64,000 nt of DNA, taken from assembly GCA_963676345.2 (NCBI GenBank), contig CAXXTS010000003.1, positions 124,001-188,000 of the forward strand. The letters are read 5' to 3'. The stretch is from G963665925 sp963676345. Its GTDB lineage: Bacteria; Bacillota; Clostridia; Peptostreptococcales; Acidaminobacteraceae. Positions within the stretch are counted from its first letter, which is position 1. Every line of letters begins with the position of its first letter. Positions 50,738 to 58,593 of the stretch are shown one piece after another. The position numbers and the translations under genes were made by a program. The notes under the pieces were generated by a model, which worked only from the letters and a program-made list of their open reading frames with translations, was not told the origin of the DNA and made no database searches.

Positions 50738-51370
50738 ATGTCGAAGTTATTGTTGATTATTTTTGTACAGTTGTTGTATGTACCCCTATTGACACTTAGA
50801 ACGATTTCAATGGTTAAGAATTTAAAGCTCATGACAGCACTGTTTGGGCTGCTAGAGGCGGTTGTATACATATTTGGGTTAACAATAGTTCTATCCGGTG
50901 ACTCAACCTATTTAGAGATGTTTGTTTATGCAGTCGGATTTTCTGCAGGACTGATTGCAGGCATATATGTTGAGCAGAAGCTGGCTATTGGGTATTCCAG
51001 TTTCAGTGTTAACATTAATCACAGAAATGACGAGTTGGTCAAAACCCTAAGAGACAGTGGGTTTGGCGTAACGCTTTATATGGGAGAAGGCCGAGACGGT
51101 GTTCGAGTACGCCTTGATATTTTGACAAAGCGTAAGAGGGAAGCTGAACTGCTCAAAAAAATAAAGCGCATTGAGCCCAAGGCTTTTATCATTTCCTATG
51201 AACCCAAGACATTCCACGGCGGCTATATCAGTGACATTATGAAACGCAGAATGCAGCTAAGAAAGAAGAAGGCCAAGCCTGTTGAAACACAAGAGGATGG
51301 TCTCATACATAAGACGCTGGATGAAATTAAAAATGAAGTTCAGGTTTTTAAGAAGGACTGGAAGGCATAA
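50738..51370 (+). CDS. UPF0316 family membrane protein (DUF5698 + DUF2179)
   Basis: 210 aa with AGGAGGG before the ATG. Three membrane segments in the first 85 residues match the UPF0316 (YebE) type: RTISMVKNLKLMTALFGLLEAVVYIFGL. A cytoplasmic DUF2179-like alpha/beta domain follows (about 95-165: DELVKTLRDSGFGVTLYMGEGRDGVRV, PKAFIISYEPKTFHGGYI). A basic tail closes it. The function is not established; DUF2179 domains occur in small-ligand-gated transporters. Monocistronic with its own terminator. Confidence 0.82.
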   Translation: MSKLLLIIFVQLLYVPLLTLRTISMVKNLKLMTALFGLLEAVVYIFGLTIVLSGDSTYLEMFVYAVGFSAGLIAGIYVEQKLAIGYSSFSVNINHRNDELVKTLRDSGFGVTLYMGEGRDGVRVRLDILTKRKREAELLKKIKRIEPKAFIISYEPKTFHGGYISDIMKRRMQLRKKKAKPVETQEDGLIHKTLDEIKNEVQVFKKDWKA

Positions 51371-51380
51371 GTCAAAAAAT

Positions 51381-51436
51381 AAACCGCCAAGGCTCCTGGG
51401 TGCTTCTCAGAAAGTCTTGGCGGTTTTTCTTTTTTA
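51381..51436 (+). terminator. Intrinsic terminator
   Basis: AAACCGCCAAG / CTTGGCGGTTT, perfect 11-bp stem, followed by TTCTTTTTT. Confidence 0.9.
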
Positions 51437-51461
51437 AAAAGGCGCTTAGAGCAACTTAGAG

Positions 51462-51647
51462 TTATAATTCTGGATCGTGTTCAATGGTTTCGTGTTCAAG
51501 TTCGTAGTCATCGCACCCTGGAACTTTACAATTGTCTGTTTTGGTTTCAAAACGACATTTGTCATTGGTGCAACGTCCATATCCGCCTTCTCCAAAGAAT
51601 GTAACTGTGCTGTTGCACATAGGACAAATATTTTTCTTATCTCCCAT
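51462..51647 (-). CDS. Small zinc-ribbon protein
   Basis: 61 aa with AAAGGAG upstream. Two pairs of Cys, CPMC (9-12) and CTNDKC (27-32), form a zinc-ribbon; a further CKVPGCDDYELEH pair could bind a second metal. There is no other domain. Function unknown; small ribbons of this kind may act in nucleic-acid or protein binding. It converges on the UPF0316 gene and precedes the membrane protein gene at 51682 in transcription order only loosely. Confidence 0.72.
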   Translation of the reverse strand: MGDKKNICPMCNSTVTFFGEGGYGRCTNDKCRFETKTDNCKVPGCDDYELEHETIEHDPEL

Positions 51648-51681
51648 TATTCAACACACTCCTTTCTTGGGATTGAAGATA

Positions 51682-52335
51682 TTATTTAGATACCCGAGAA
51701 GACATATTTTTAACAGGGAAAATAGTTGCATTCTCAGCGTGTTTTTTTGAAAAGTTCATTGCAGCAGACAAGACCAGCATGCTGATAATCGTGCCCTCTC
51801 TCACAAAGAGGGGGAAGTGGTATAGCGTTGAAATAAGAAGGGAGACGGTTACCGATATGAGGTCAACACTGTAGCGAAGCTGGACAAAGGTTAGCCGTGA
51901 ACGCCCCGCGAGTTCCACGCAAAGGCTTTCTAGGGGAAATGTGATTTGGTTATAGTGGATAATCATACCGATAGAAAGGCCCGATATCATTGTGCTGACT
52001 GTAATGAGTGAAAGGCGCAGAACATAGTTTTCAAGGATAAAATCTCCAAAGAGCTTGTAGTTGAAAAAGTTAATTAAGACCCCGAAAAGCAGGACGGAAA
52101 AGCCTTGTAAAATATACTTTTTGACCTCTTTAAATTGGGTTAGATACATGTAAACCGCTAGAAAGCTTAAGTTGAAAAAGATGGTAACTGTGCCGATTGG
52201 AATGGTGTTAAGCCTTGCGATTGAAAGGTTCATGGCGTTAAAGCTGCTGACGCCGACTTGGGCCTTAATGGCAAATGTCACCCCAAGAGCAGATAGGGTA
52301 TAGAAGAAGTAAGACTGTAGAAGTTTGTTTTTCAT
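51682..52335 (-). CDS. YczE/YitT-like integral membrane protein
   Basis: 217 aa, AGGTGC upstream. Five to six membrane segments. N-terminal FFYTLSALGVTFAIKAQVGVSSFNAMNLSIA has the GVSSF/NAM pattern of the YczE/DUF6198 group. The basic C-terminal tail is short. Such proteins are thought to be small transporters, with substrates mostly unknown. Divergent from a Crp-type regulator, with a palindrome in the intergenic region. Confidence 0.75.
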   Translation of the reverse strand: MKNKLLQSYFFYTLSALGVTFAIKAQVGVSSFNAMNLSIARLNTIPIGTVTIFFNLSFLAVYMYLTQFKEVKKYILQGFSVLLFGVLINFFNYKLFGDFILENYVLRLSLITVSTMISGLSIGMIIHYNQITFPLESLCVELAGRSRLTFVQLRYSVDLISVTVSLLISTLYHFPLFVREGTIISMLVLSAAMNFSKKHAENATIFPVKNMSSRVSK

Positions 52336-52441
52336 TTGAATGCACCTGACTTTCTAAAGTTGAGCGTGAGAATATATTTCCTTTTATAAAAGTAGATCTA
52401 TCTTTTGCCTAGAGTATATGTGTTATGGTAAAAATAGAATA

Positions 52442-52453
52442 TGAGATATCTCA
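52442..52453. promoter_or_regulatory. 12-bp palindrome TGAGATATCTCA, candidate Crp-type operator
   Basis: TGAGATATCTCA is perfectly symmetric, embedded in AATA...TATT flanks, 26 nt before the Crp-family start codon at 52479 and in the shared region with the divergent membrane protein gene. It is suited to autoregulation by that Crp-family protein, whose other targets are unknown. Confidence 0.6.
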
Positions 52454-52478
52454 CATATTGATAAGGAAAGAGGTCAAA

Positions 52479-53138
52479 ATGAAAAAAGTTATGTCACAGG
52501 ATCATGTGCAGAGTGAAGCAGTGTCCGCTTCGGTATTTGGAAGTCTGAGCGGCGAGGCAGAGCTTTTCTCATTCGAGGCAAATGAACCCATCATTCGATT
52601 TGACAGACCTATTGAAAAGCTGTGGTATATGGTCTCTGGAAAGGCTAAAATCACCTTGGTTCATGAAGATGGAAAACAGTCGATCGTCCATTTTGTCAGA
52701 GAACAGGAGTATATAGGGGAGTTGACCTTTTTGGAGGTGGAGAAGCAGCATAAGAATGTCATAGCCTTATGTCCGTGCCAGTGTCTGGCCATTCCAATGT
52801 CGCTCGCAAAACTGCATCTGAAAAGAGACCCTGATTTTCTTTTTAGAATGAACCAGTATATAGGCGAAAAACTCATAAAAAGAACATGGTTCACAGCCAA
52901 AAATCAGAATTATGAGCTGAAAAACCGTCTGGCAGCTTACATTCTTATATCCCAGGTAAGGGGCTTGTACAGTCAAAAGCATACTGAAACCGCTGAGTAT
53001 TTGGGGGTAAGCTATAGGCACCTTCTGTATACCCTAAAGCAAATGGTAGAAGAAGGTAGCCTTGAAAAAAAACGACGTGGCTATGGTGTCAATAAGGACA
53101 TGCTTGAAGCATTGGCGCGGGACATTCAACTTATGTAG
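52479..53138 (+). CDS. Crp/Fnr-family transcriptional regulator
   Basis: 219 aa from ATG 52479 (MKKVMSQDHVQ), with GGAAAGAGG upstream. N-terminal cyclic-nucleotide-binding-type beta-barrel (LWYMVSGKAKITLVHEDGKQ; EQEYIGELTFLE). The C-terminal winged helix (HTETAEYLGVSYRHLLYTLKQMVEEG) resembles the YeiL/Crp group. No clustered N-terminal Cys for a 4Fe-4S centre as in Fnr is seen; a CPCQC run at about 112-116 could be redox-active. Ligand unknown. Confidence 0.87.
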   Translation: MKKVMSQDHVQSEAVSASVFGSLSGEAELFSFEANEPIIRFDRPIEKLWYMVSGKAKITLVHEDGKQSIVHFVREQEYIGELTFLEVEKQHKNVIALCPCQCLAIPMSLAKLHLKRDPDFLFRMNQYIGEKLIKRTWFTAKNQNYELKNRLAAYILISQVRGLYSQKHTETAEYLGVSYRHLLYTLKQMVEEGSLEKKRRGYGVNKDMLEALARDIQLM

Positions 53139-53169
53139 GCGCAGGGTAGCTTAATAGAAGAGGCATCTT

Positions 53170-54492
53170 TTATATGTGTAGCTTTAAAATGCGGCTTGGC
53201 CGGCCGGCTTTACCGATGATTTTTTTGCCGACGACTTCTATATAGCCTGCGAGCTCAAGTTTTTCAATAATGCGGTTCATGCTGCGCAGGGAGTTGCCAA
53301 ATTCCTCGGAAAGTTCTTGGCTGGTGAAGGTGTCCTTTTTATAGATGTCCATAATGCACTTGAGCTGGTAGATGCTGTTTACGCTGACACCGCTGTTTTC
53401 AGAGATATCTTTAAAGGGGAGTTCGGCGCTTTCAAGGAATGTACTTGGTAGGGTGTCCAGTGGCGTAATACGCTCGATATTCTTACGGCTTCGTACTACA
53501 AAACATTGATTTCCACCCATTTTCAGGGCCTTGTTCTTCCCAATGATGGCGTTTGTTTTAGCTTCGCGTGCAGTAATACCAAAGCCGATGCCTACACTGA
53601 CAGTGCTGGCAGTTTTGGTCGCAATGGATTCAAGGATAGGCAGAACACTAAGGCTGTGGGTTTCAAATTCAACAATTTGCTTGGTTGTAAACATTAAATA
53701 ATTGCGTTCACTTTCAACAACTGCAGCCTGGATACGCTGTGCAAATTTGTAGACTTCCTCAGTAATGCGTGTCTTTTTGAGCATGATGCTGTACTCGTTC
53801 TCTGAGGTTAAATCGTATTCTTCAGTTATATCGATTTCAAGGGAGATAACCACAATCTGACTGACGGTCATATCTTCATATTTTATTTTTTCGAGCAAAC
53901 TGTATATTTTATTTTTGATGGCAGTTGTATTTGGAGTCAGCAGCATGCTGGGGATGTGGTTTTTTTGAAGCATGTTATAGACGGTTGAAACGCCTGTAAT
54001 GGCAAGGCGCTTGCTGTTATTTAGATAGTTTTTCCTATGAAAGTTAAAGAGGTCTTCCATTAAAGTCTGGTTAAAAAGGTCAACCTTTGAAACTTCGGCT
54101 TGGTACATGTCTTTTGTGAGCCCAAAATCGCTGTAGACCATTTCGACATCGTTTTCTGAATAGGAATCGATGCTGATATTTGTGACAGACATATTATGAA
54201 TATGGCTGGCTTCAAGGAGAATGCGCTGGAGCTGGCAGGCGTCATTTTCAAGGTAGACCCAAGGTGTTTGAGAGTGCATGCGGTGGTTCATAATGTCATA
54301 TAGAATTTTACCGGTAAAAATAATGCCGTCAAAATCGTGGATGTGTTCTTTAATAAAGGTAATGGTTGTTTCAATTTGCCCCATATCGTGAATTTCGATG
54401 GCATGACCGCTAACCTGCGGGAAGTGCTTATTAAGAACGGTTTCGATACGTTTAATATTATCTTTATGCCCTACAATTCCAATGTTTTTCAT
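53170..54492 (-). CDS. Large transcriptional regulator divergent from tryptophanase
   Basis: 440 aa with AGGGGG before the ATG. The N-terminal part (about 1-190) has an alpha/beta look (GIVGHKDNIKRIETVL, DGIIFTGKILYDIM) and is not recognised. The middle (about 210-340) carries ...SVGIGFGITAREAKTNAIIGKNKALKMGGNQCFVV, the shape of a degenerate nucleotide-cyclase/GGDEF-type domain. The C-terminal winged helix (SQELSEEFGNSLRSMNRIIEKLELAGYIEVVG) binds DNA. It probably regulates the divergent tryptophanase gene, 140 nt away. A small-molecule sensor role for the N-terminal part is a guess. Confidence 0.72.
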   Translation of the reverse strand: MKNIGIVGHKDNIKRIETVLNKHFPQVSGHAIEIHDMGQIETTITFIKEHIHDFDGIIFTGKILYDIMNHRMHSQTPWVYLENDACQLQRILLEASHIHNMSVTNISIDSYSENDVEMVYSDFGLTKDMYQAEVSKVDLFNQTLMEDLFNFHRKNYLNNSKRLAITGVSTVYNMLQKNHIPSMLLTPNTTAIKNKIYSLLEKIKYEDMTVSQIVVISLEIDITEEYDLTSENEYSIMLKKTRITEEVYKFAQRIQAAVVESERNYLMFTTKQIVEFETHSLSVLPILESIATKTASTVSVGIGFGITAREAKTNAIIGKNKALKMGGNQCFVVRSRKNIERITPLDTLPSTFLESAELPFKDISENSGVSVNSIYQLKCIMDIYKKDTFTSQELSEEFGNSLRSMNRIIEKLELAGYIEVVGKKIIGKAGRPSRILKLHI

Positions 54493-54631
54493 ACAGACTG
54501 CCCCCTTTTGTTTTCTCCCTTATAGTTTAGGGGGGATGCCTATTAAAGTCAATTTAAAGACACTATTAAGCGAAAAAAGACAGTGATATGCTTTAATCAT
54601 CAAGGAAAACGATTTTTAGGGAGGAATTGAA

Positions 54632-56011
54632 ATGGTAAAGTATGTTGCGGAACCGTTTAAAATTAAAATGGTTGAAACGATGAAGATGACAACACGTGAA
54701 GAGCGTATTGAAAAGCTGAAGGCTGCAAACTACAATGTGTTTGGCCTGGACTCAGATGATGTCTACATCGACTTTCTAACAGACAGTGGTACAGGTGCAA
54801 TGAGTGACAAGCAGTGGGCTGGCATGATGGCAGGCGACGAGTCTTACGCAGGAGCAAGAGGCTACCGTAAGCTTCAAGAGGCTGTAAAGGACATTTTCCA
54901 TTACGAGTATGCACAGCCTGTTCATCAGGGGCGTGCTGCTGAGCAAGTACTTCTTCCAATACTTCTTCAAAAAGGACAGAAGTGTATTTCCAACATGCAC
55001 TTTGATACAACAAGAGGCCATGTTGGCCTAATTGGTGCCAGAGCGGTTGATATCGTTGTTCCAGAAGCAAAGGATACATCAACTTACATGCCTTTCAAAG
55101 GAAACATGGATATCGAAAGACTGGAAAGCTACATTCAGGAAACGGGTGCTGAAAATGTTGGCCTGATTATTATGACAATCACAAACAACTCAGCGGGCGG
55201 ACAACCTGTTTCTATGGCAAACCTCAAGGCTACAAGAGAAATTGCTGACAAGTACGGCATTACAATGATTATTGACGCTGCGCGTTACGCTGAGAATGCA
55301 CACTTTATTCGTGAACGTGAAGACGGTTATGCAGATGTGGAAATCATCGATATTGTTCGTGAAATGTTCAGCTATGCAGATGCATTCACAATGAGTGCAA
55401 AAAAAGATGCCATCGTAAATATGGGTGGTCTAATCGGGGTTAAGCACTCAGAAGAGTTATATACTAAAGTAAAAGGTCTGACAATTCCATATGAAGGCTT
55501 TGTAACATATGGCGGCCTAGCTGGTCGTGATCTTGAAGCACTTTCAATTGGTCTTTACGAGGGTCTTGACAAAGACTACCTGCGCTACAGAGTTGGTCAG
55601 GTAGAATATCTTGGTGGAAAACTGAAGGAACTGGGTGTGCCATTCCAGTATCCAGTAGGTGGTCATGCGGTATTCCTAGATGCGAAAGCACTCCTGCCGC
55701 ACATTCCTTACTATGAATTCCCAGGGCAGGCACTTGCATGCGAACTCTATATTGAAGCGGGGATCAGAGCGTGTGACATCGGTTCGTATCTGTTGGATCT
55801 TGATCCTGAAACAGGCGAGCAGCTTGAAGCTGAAATGGAGTTCACGCGTCTGGCTATTCCAAGACGTGTCTACACACAGGCACACTTTGACGTAGTAGTT
55901 GAAGCACTAGCAAATATTAAGGAAAGAGCACATGAAATCAAAGGCTACAAGATTACATGGCAGCCTCCTGTGCTTCGACACTTTACATCAAAGCTTGAGC
56001 CACTTAAGTAA
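54632..56011 (+). CDS. tnaA: Tryptophanase (tryptophan indole-lyase)
   Basis: 459 aa with GGGAGGA upstream. A PLP-dependent beta-eliminating lyase: LTDSGTGAMSDKQWAGMMAGDESYAGARGYRKL, HQGRAAEQVLLP, NNSAGGQPVSMANLKA, and the PLP Lys in TMSAKKDAIVNMGG. Two positions separate tryptophanase from tyrosine phenol-lyase. The C-terminal VLRHFT keeps the His that tryptophanase has and tyrosine phenol-lyase lacks, and GIRACDIGSYLL lacks the Arg (RSMERG) of tyrosine phenol-lyase. Tryptophan would yield indole, pyruvate and ammonia. No tnaC leader or TnaB permease is seen nearby. A terminator follows. Confidence 0.9.
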   Translation: MVKYVAEPFKIKMVETMKMTTREERIEKLKAANYNVFGLDSDDVYIDFLTDSGTGAMSDKQWAGMMAGDESYAGARGYRKLQEAVKDIFHYEYAQPVHQGRAAEQVLLPILLQKGQKCISNMHFDTTRGHVGLIGARAVDIVVPEAKDTSTYMPFKGNMDIERLESYIQETGAENVGLIIMTITNNSAGGQPVSMANLKATREIADKYGITMIIDAARYAENAHFIREREDGYADVEIIDIVREMFSYADAFTMSAKKDAIVNMGGLIGVKHSEELYTKVKGLTIPYEGFVTYGGLAGRDLEALSIGLYEGLDKDYLRYRVGQVEYLGGKLKELGVPFQYPVGGHAVFLDAKALLPHIPYYEFPGQALACELYIEAGIRACDIGSYLLDLDPETGEQLEAEMEFTRLAIPRRVYTQAHFDVVVEALANIKERAHEIKGYKITWQPPVLRHFTSKLEPLK

Positions 56012-56057
56012 TACCGCTTAAGGTAAGCTCCACTTTATTGGTTAAATGATACAAGGC

Positions 56058-56105
56058 GCTGCCTTAGATTTTGTATTATACAAAGTCTAAGGCAGCTTTA
56101 TTATT
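56058..56105 (+). terminator. Intrinsic terminator after tnaA
   Basis: GCTGCCTTAGA / TCTAAGGCAGC, perfect 11-bp stem, followed by TTTATTATT. Confidence 0.85.
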
Positions 56106-56338
56106 GTCTAGGAAATTTCATTTCCAAGATAAAATAAAGTGGGGACAGATAAGGGGTATTTCCTTGTCGGGATTAAGGCGGGCTCATCTGGATTTTCCAG
56201 TGTCGAGGACGGTTTTTATATTTTAATAATGCAAAAAAGACAACGTTTCCCTCCTTCCTTAAGACTTGGTGTATGATTGTACTAAATTTGGGTATGTAGA
56301 GTTAGTAAGGAGATAATCAGAACCTCAAGGAGGTTATT
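56106..56338 (+). other. Leader region of the iron alcohol dehydrogenase gene with Shine-Dalgarno hairpin
   Basis: No gene is visible between the tnaA terminator and ATG 56339. AACCTC-AAG-GAGGTT (56321-56335) folds so that the GGAGG ribosome site is paired. A second AAGGAG lies at 56307-56312. The rest is AT-rich with no clear promoter. Confidence 0.5.
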
Positions 56339-57511
56339 ATGCTTACCGAACTTAGGAAATTTGTTGCACCAGAGTTTGTGTTTGGTGTGGGTTCGAGACA
56401 TTTGCTTCTTCAGTATATAAGAAATTTTGGCATTGCTAGGCCACTTGTTGTGACAGACCAAGGGGTGCGCATGGAAGCCTGGTATGCACAAATGATCAGC
56501 GATTTGAAAGCAGAGGGTGTACAATTTGTTGAATACCCACATGTCACCATAAATCCCAAGGATACGGAATGTACTGAAGGTGCTGCCCTCTACCTGAAAA
56601 CGAACTGTGACGCTGTGATTGCAATTGGAGGCGGCAGTGTGCTTGATGGCGCGAAGGGCATTGGTATTTTAGTGTCCAATGGAGATGAAATTGCGTCTTA
56701 TGAAGGTGTGGACAAGGTTTTAAGGCCTATTCCACCGCTTATTTGTGTTCCGACCACTTCCGGTTCAGCAGCAGATGTTTCACAGTTTGCCATTATAACC
56801 AATACAAAGGAACGCTATAAAATGGCCCATGTCAGCAAAATGCTGGTTCCAGATGTTTCTCTGATTGACCCTTATGTAACCTTGACTATGCCTGATAAGG
56901 TGAGTGTGGACACGGCGCTGGATGCACTCGTACACGCTATAGAGTCTTATGTATCGCCACTGGCCTCCTTTATTACGGATATGCACGCCCTATCTGCGAT
57001 TGAGCATGTGGTTGTCAATTTACCGCTTTTGCTCACAGCGTTCGATAATATGGCCTATCGCACGGCACTTTCAAGGGCCTCATTAGAGGCTGGACTCGCC
57101 TTTTCGAACGCCAGTCTTGGTCTGGTGCATGCGATTGCCCATTCCATTGGCGGGTATTTTAATCACCTAGCACATGGTGAACTTAATGGCGCCTTTTTGC
57201 AGTATGTTATTGACTACAATTACGCATCTTCTGACAAGTATCAACGCGTTGAAGCAATCTTTATCCAGCATCATCCAAAGTATGCAGGGCAAAAGCTACC
57301 TGAGATAGTCCGTGACTTTACCCAGGGCATTACCAGTGCACTTGGACAACCGCTGGAAGTCTATGATAAGGGTAAATCGGTTACTGATACAGATATAAGA
57401 AGGATTGCAGAAGTTGCAATCAATGATCCATGTGTGCTTACAAATCCGCGTGAGCCTAAACTCGACGAGGTGGTGGAGATCCTTGAAAAAGTATTCAAAA
57501 GAGGAGATTAG
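56339..57511 (+). CDS. Iron-containing alcohol dehydrogenase
   Basis: 390 aa. Group III alcohol dehydrogenase: nucleotide site GGGSVLDGAKGIG (about 98-110), PTTSGSAADVSQF, and metal ligands in DALDALVHAIESY (Asp, His), LVHAIAHSIGGYFNHLAHGELNG (two His). It interconverts an alcohol and aldehyde/ketone with NAD(P)H. The physiological substrate is unknown. It lies between tryptophanase and a kinase gene, whose start overlaps its 3' end by 32 nt. Confidence 0.93.
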   Translation: MLTELRKFVAPEFVFGVGSRHLLLQYIRNFGIARPLVVTDQGVRMEAWYAQMISDLKAEGVQFVEYPHVTINPKDTECTEGAALYLKTNCDAVIAIGGGSVLDGAKGIGILVSNGDEIASYEGVDKVLRPIPPLICVPTTSGSAADVSQFAIITNTKERYKMAHVSKMLVPDVSLIDPYVTLTMPDKVSVDTALDALVHAIESYVSPLASFITDMHALSAIEHVVVNLPLLLTAFDNMAYRTALSRASLEAGLAFSNASLGLVHAIAHSIGGYFNHLAHGELNGAFLQYVIDYNYASSDKYQRVEAIFIQHHPKYAGQKLPEIVRDFTQGITSALGQPLEVYDKGKSVTDTDIRRIAEVAINDPCVLTNPREPKLDEVVEILEKVFKRGD

Positions 57512-58514
57512 AAACCAAATTGCCGGTCTGGGAGAGTCTTCTATACGAAAAAATTACTATCAGGAGCTAATGAAGAAGCAGGAGGCTTTAGAGGCTCAGA
57601 ACAAACGTCTTGAAGAAGAGGTTGCCTTGAGAAAGCGTGCAGAAGAATCTTTAATAGAAGTGAATGACAATTTGGAGCTTCTTGTAAAACAGCGGACCAT
57701 TGCACTTGAAGAAGCCAATGACAAACTCAAAGAATCTTATGAGACACTTAAAAAGACACAGGACTACCTTATCGAATCAGAGAAGTTGTCTTCTCTTGGC
57801 ACGCTTGTTGTAGGGATATCACACGAAATCAACACCCCACTTGGCGTTGCCCTGACGGCATCTTCCTTTAGTAAAATTTTGATTGAAGCCCTCCAGAGAA
57901 AAGGCATTCTGGATGACCAGCATTACGGTGAAGAAGCTGTGAAGCTTCTTGAGAGTGAACAGCTGGTGCTGAGCAATATAAAAAAATCTATTCAGATTAT
58001 CAATGATTTCAAGAAAATAACTTCAGACCAGACCCAGTATGAGTTTGTTGAGTTTGAGGCACGTGCTTATATAGAAATGCTCGTTAAGAACTTAAAGTAT
58101 ACTTTTAATCAGACGGACACCATTCAGCTGGACATAGAGATAGGTCCAAACCTGATTATGCAGTTTTATCCCGGTATCTTATCACAGATTGTGACCAACC
58201 TGATTTCAAACACCATGCAGCACGGTTTTGGTAAAACAGACTACGGGATTATTCAAATCGCGATTAAAGAGTCGGACACGCATTATATACTGGACTATGA
58301 GGATGATGGTATTGGGATTTCAAAAGCCCATATTACCAAGGTTTTTGATCCGTTTTTTACAACAGCGCGCAACACGGATACGTCTGGGTTAGGGCTGTAT
58401 GTAATCTATAATTTGGTGACAAAGCTCAAGGGTAAAATCGCTATAGCAAGCGAAGAAGGCCTTGGCGTCCATTTTACTATTTCACTTCCAAAAGGTGTGA
58501 AGCTCGAAGACTGA
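57480..58514 (+). CDS. Cytoplasmic sensor histidine kinase
   Basis: 344 aa from TTG 57480 (LKKYSKEEIRNQ), inside the end of the dehydrogenase gene and close to GGTGG/GGAG; an internal ATG at 57570 is the alternative. No membrane segment is present. A coiled coil (about 30-100) leads to the core: H-box VVGISHEINTPLGVALTASSF (about 118), N-box TNLISNTMQHGF, G1 EDDGIGIS, F-box FDPFFTTAR and G2 GLGLYVI. The unusual coupling to an alcohol dehydrogenase gene suggests both respond to the same metabolic state. No response regulator is near. Confidence 0.85.
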   Translation, partial: SLKKYSKEEIRNQIAGLGESSIRKNYYQELMKKQEALEAQNKRLEEEVALRKRAEESLIEVNDNLELLVKQRTIALEEANDKLKESYETLKKTQDYLIESEKLSSLGTLVVGISHEINTPLGVALTASSFSKILIEALQRKGILDDQHYGEEAVKLLESEQLVLSNIKKSIQIINDFKKITSDQTQYEFVEFEARAYIEMLVKNLKYTFNQTDTIQLDIEIGPNLIMQFYPGILSQIVTNLISNTMQHGFGKTDYGIIQIAIKESDTHYILDYEDDGIGISKAHITKVFDPFFTTARNTDTSGLGLYVIYNLVTKLKGKIAIASEEGLGVHFTISLPKGVKLED

Positions 58515-58593
58515 TTGATGAAGACAGATTTATATGAAGCACACCCTAGTCAGCAAACGGTTGTTGTAGTATTCTGAAAATGGGGGTGTTTAT

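Noticed and set aside
54632..56011. Tyrosine phenol-lyase as the product name
   Set aside because: The C-terminal HFT and the GIRACDIGS segment match tryptophanase, and the Arg that defines tyrosine phenol-lyase is absent.
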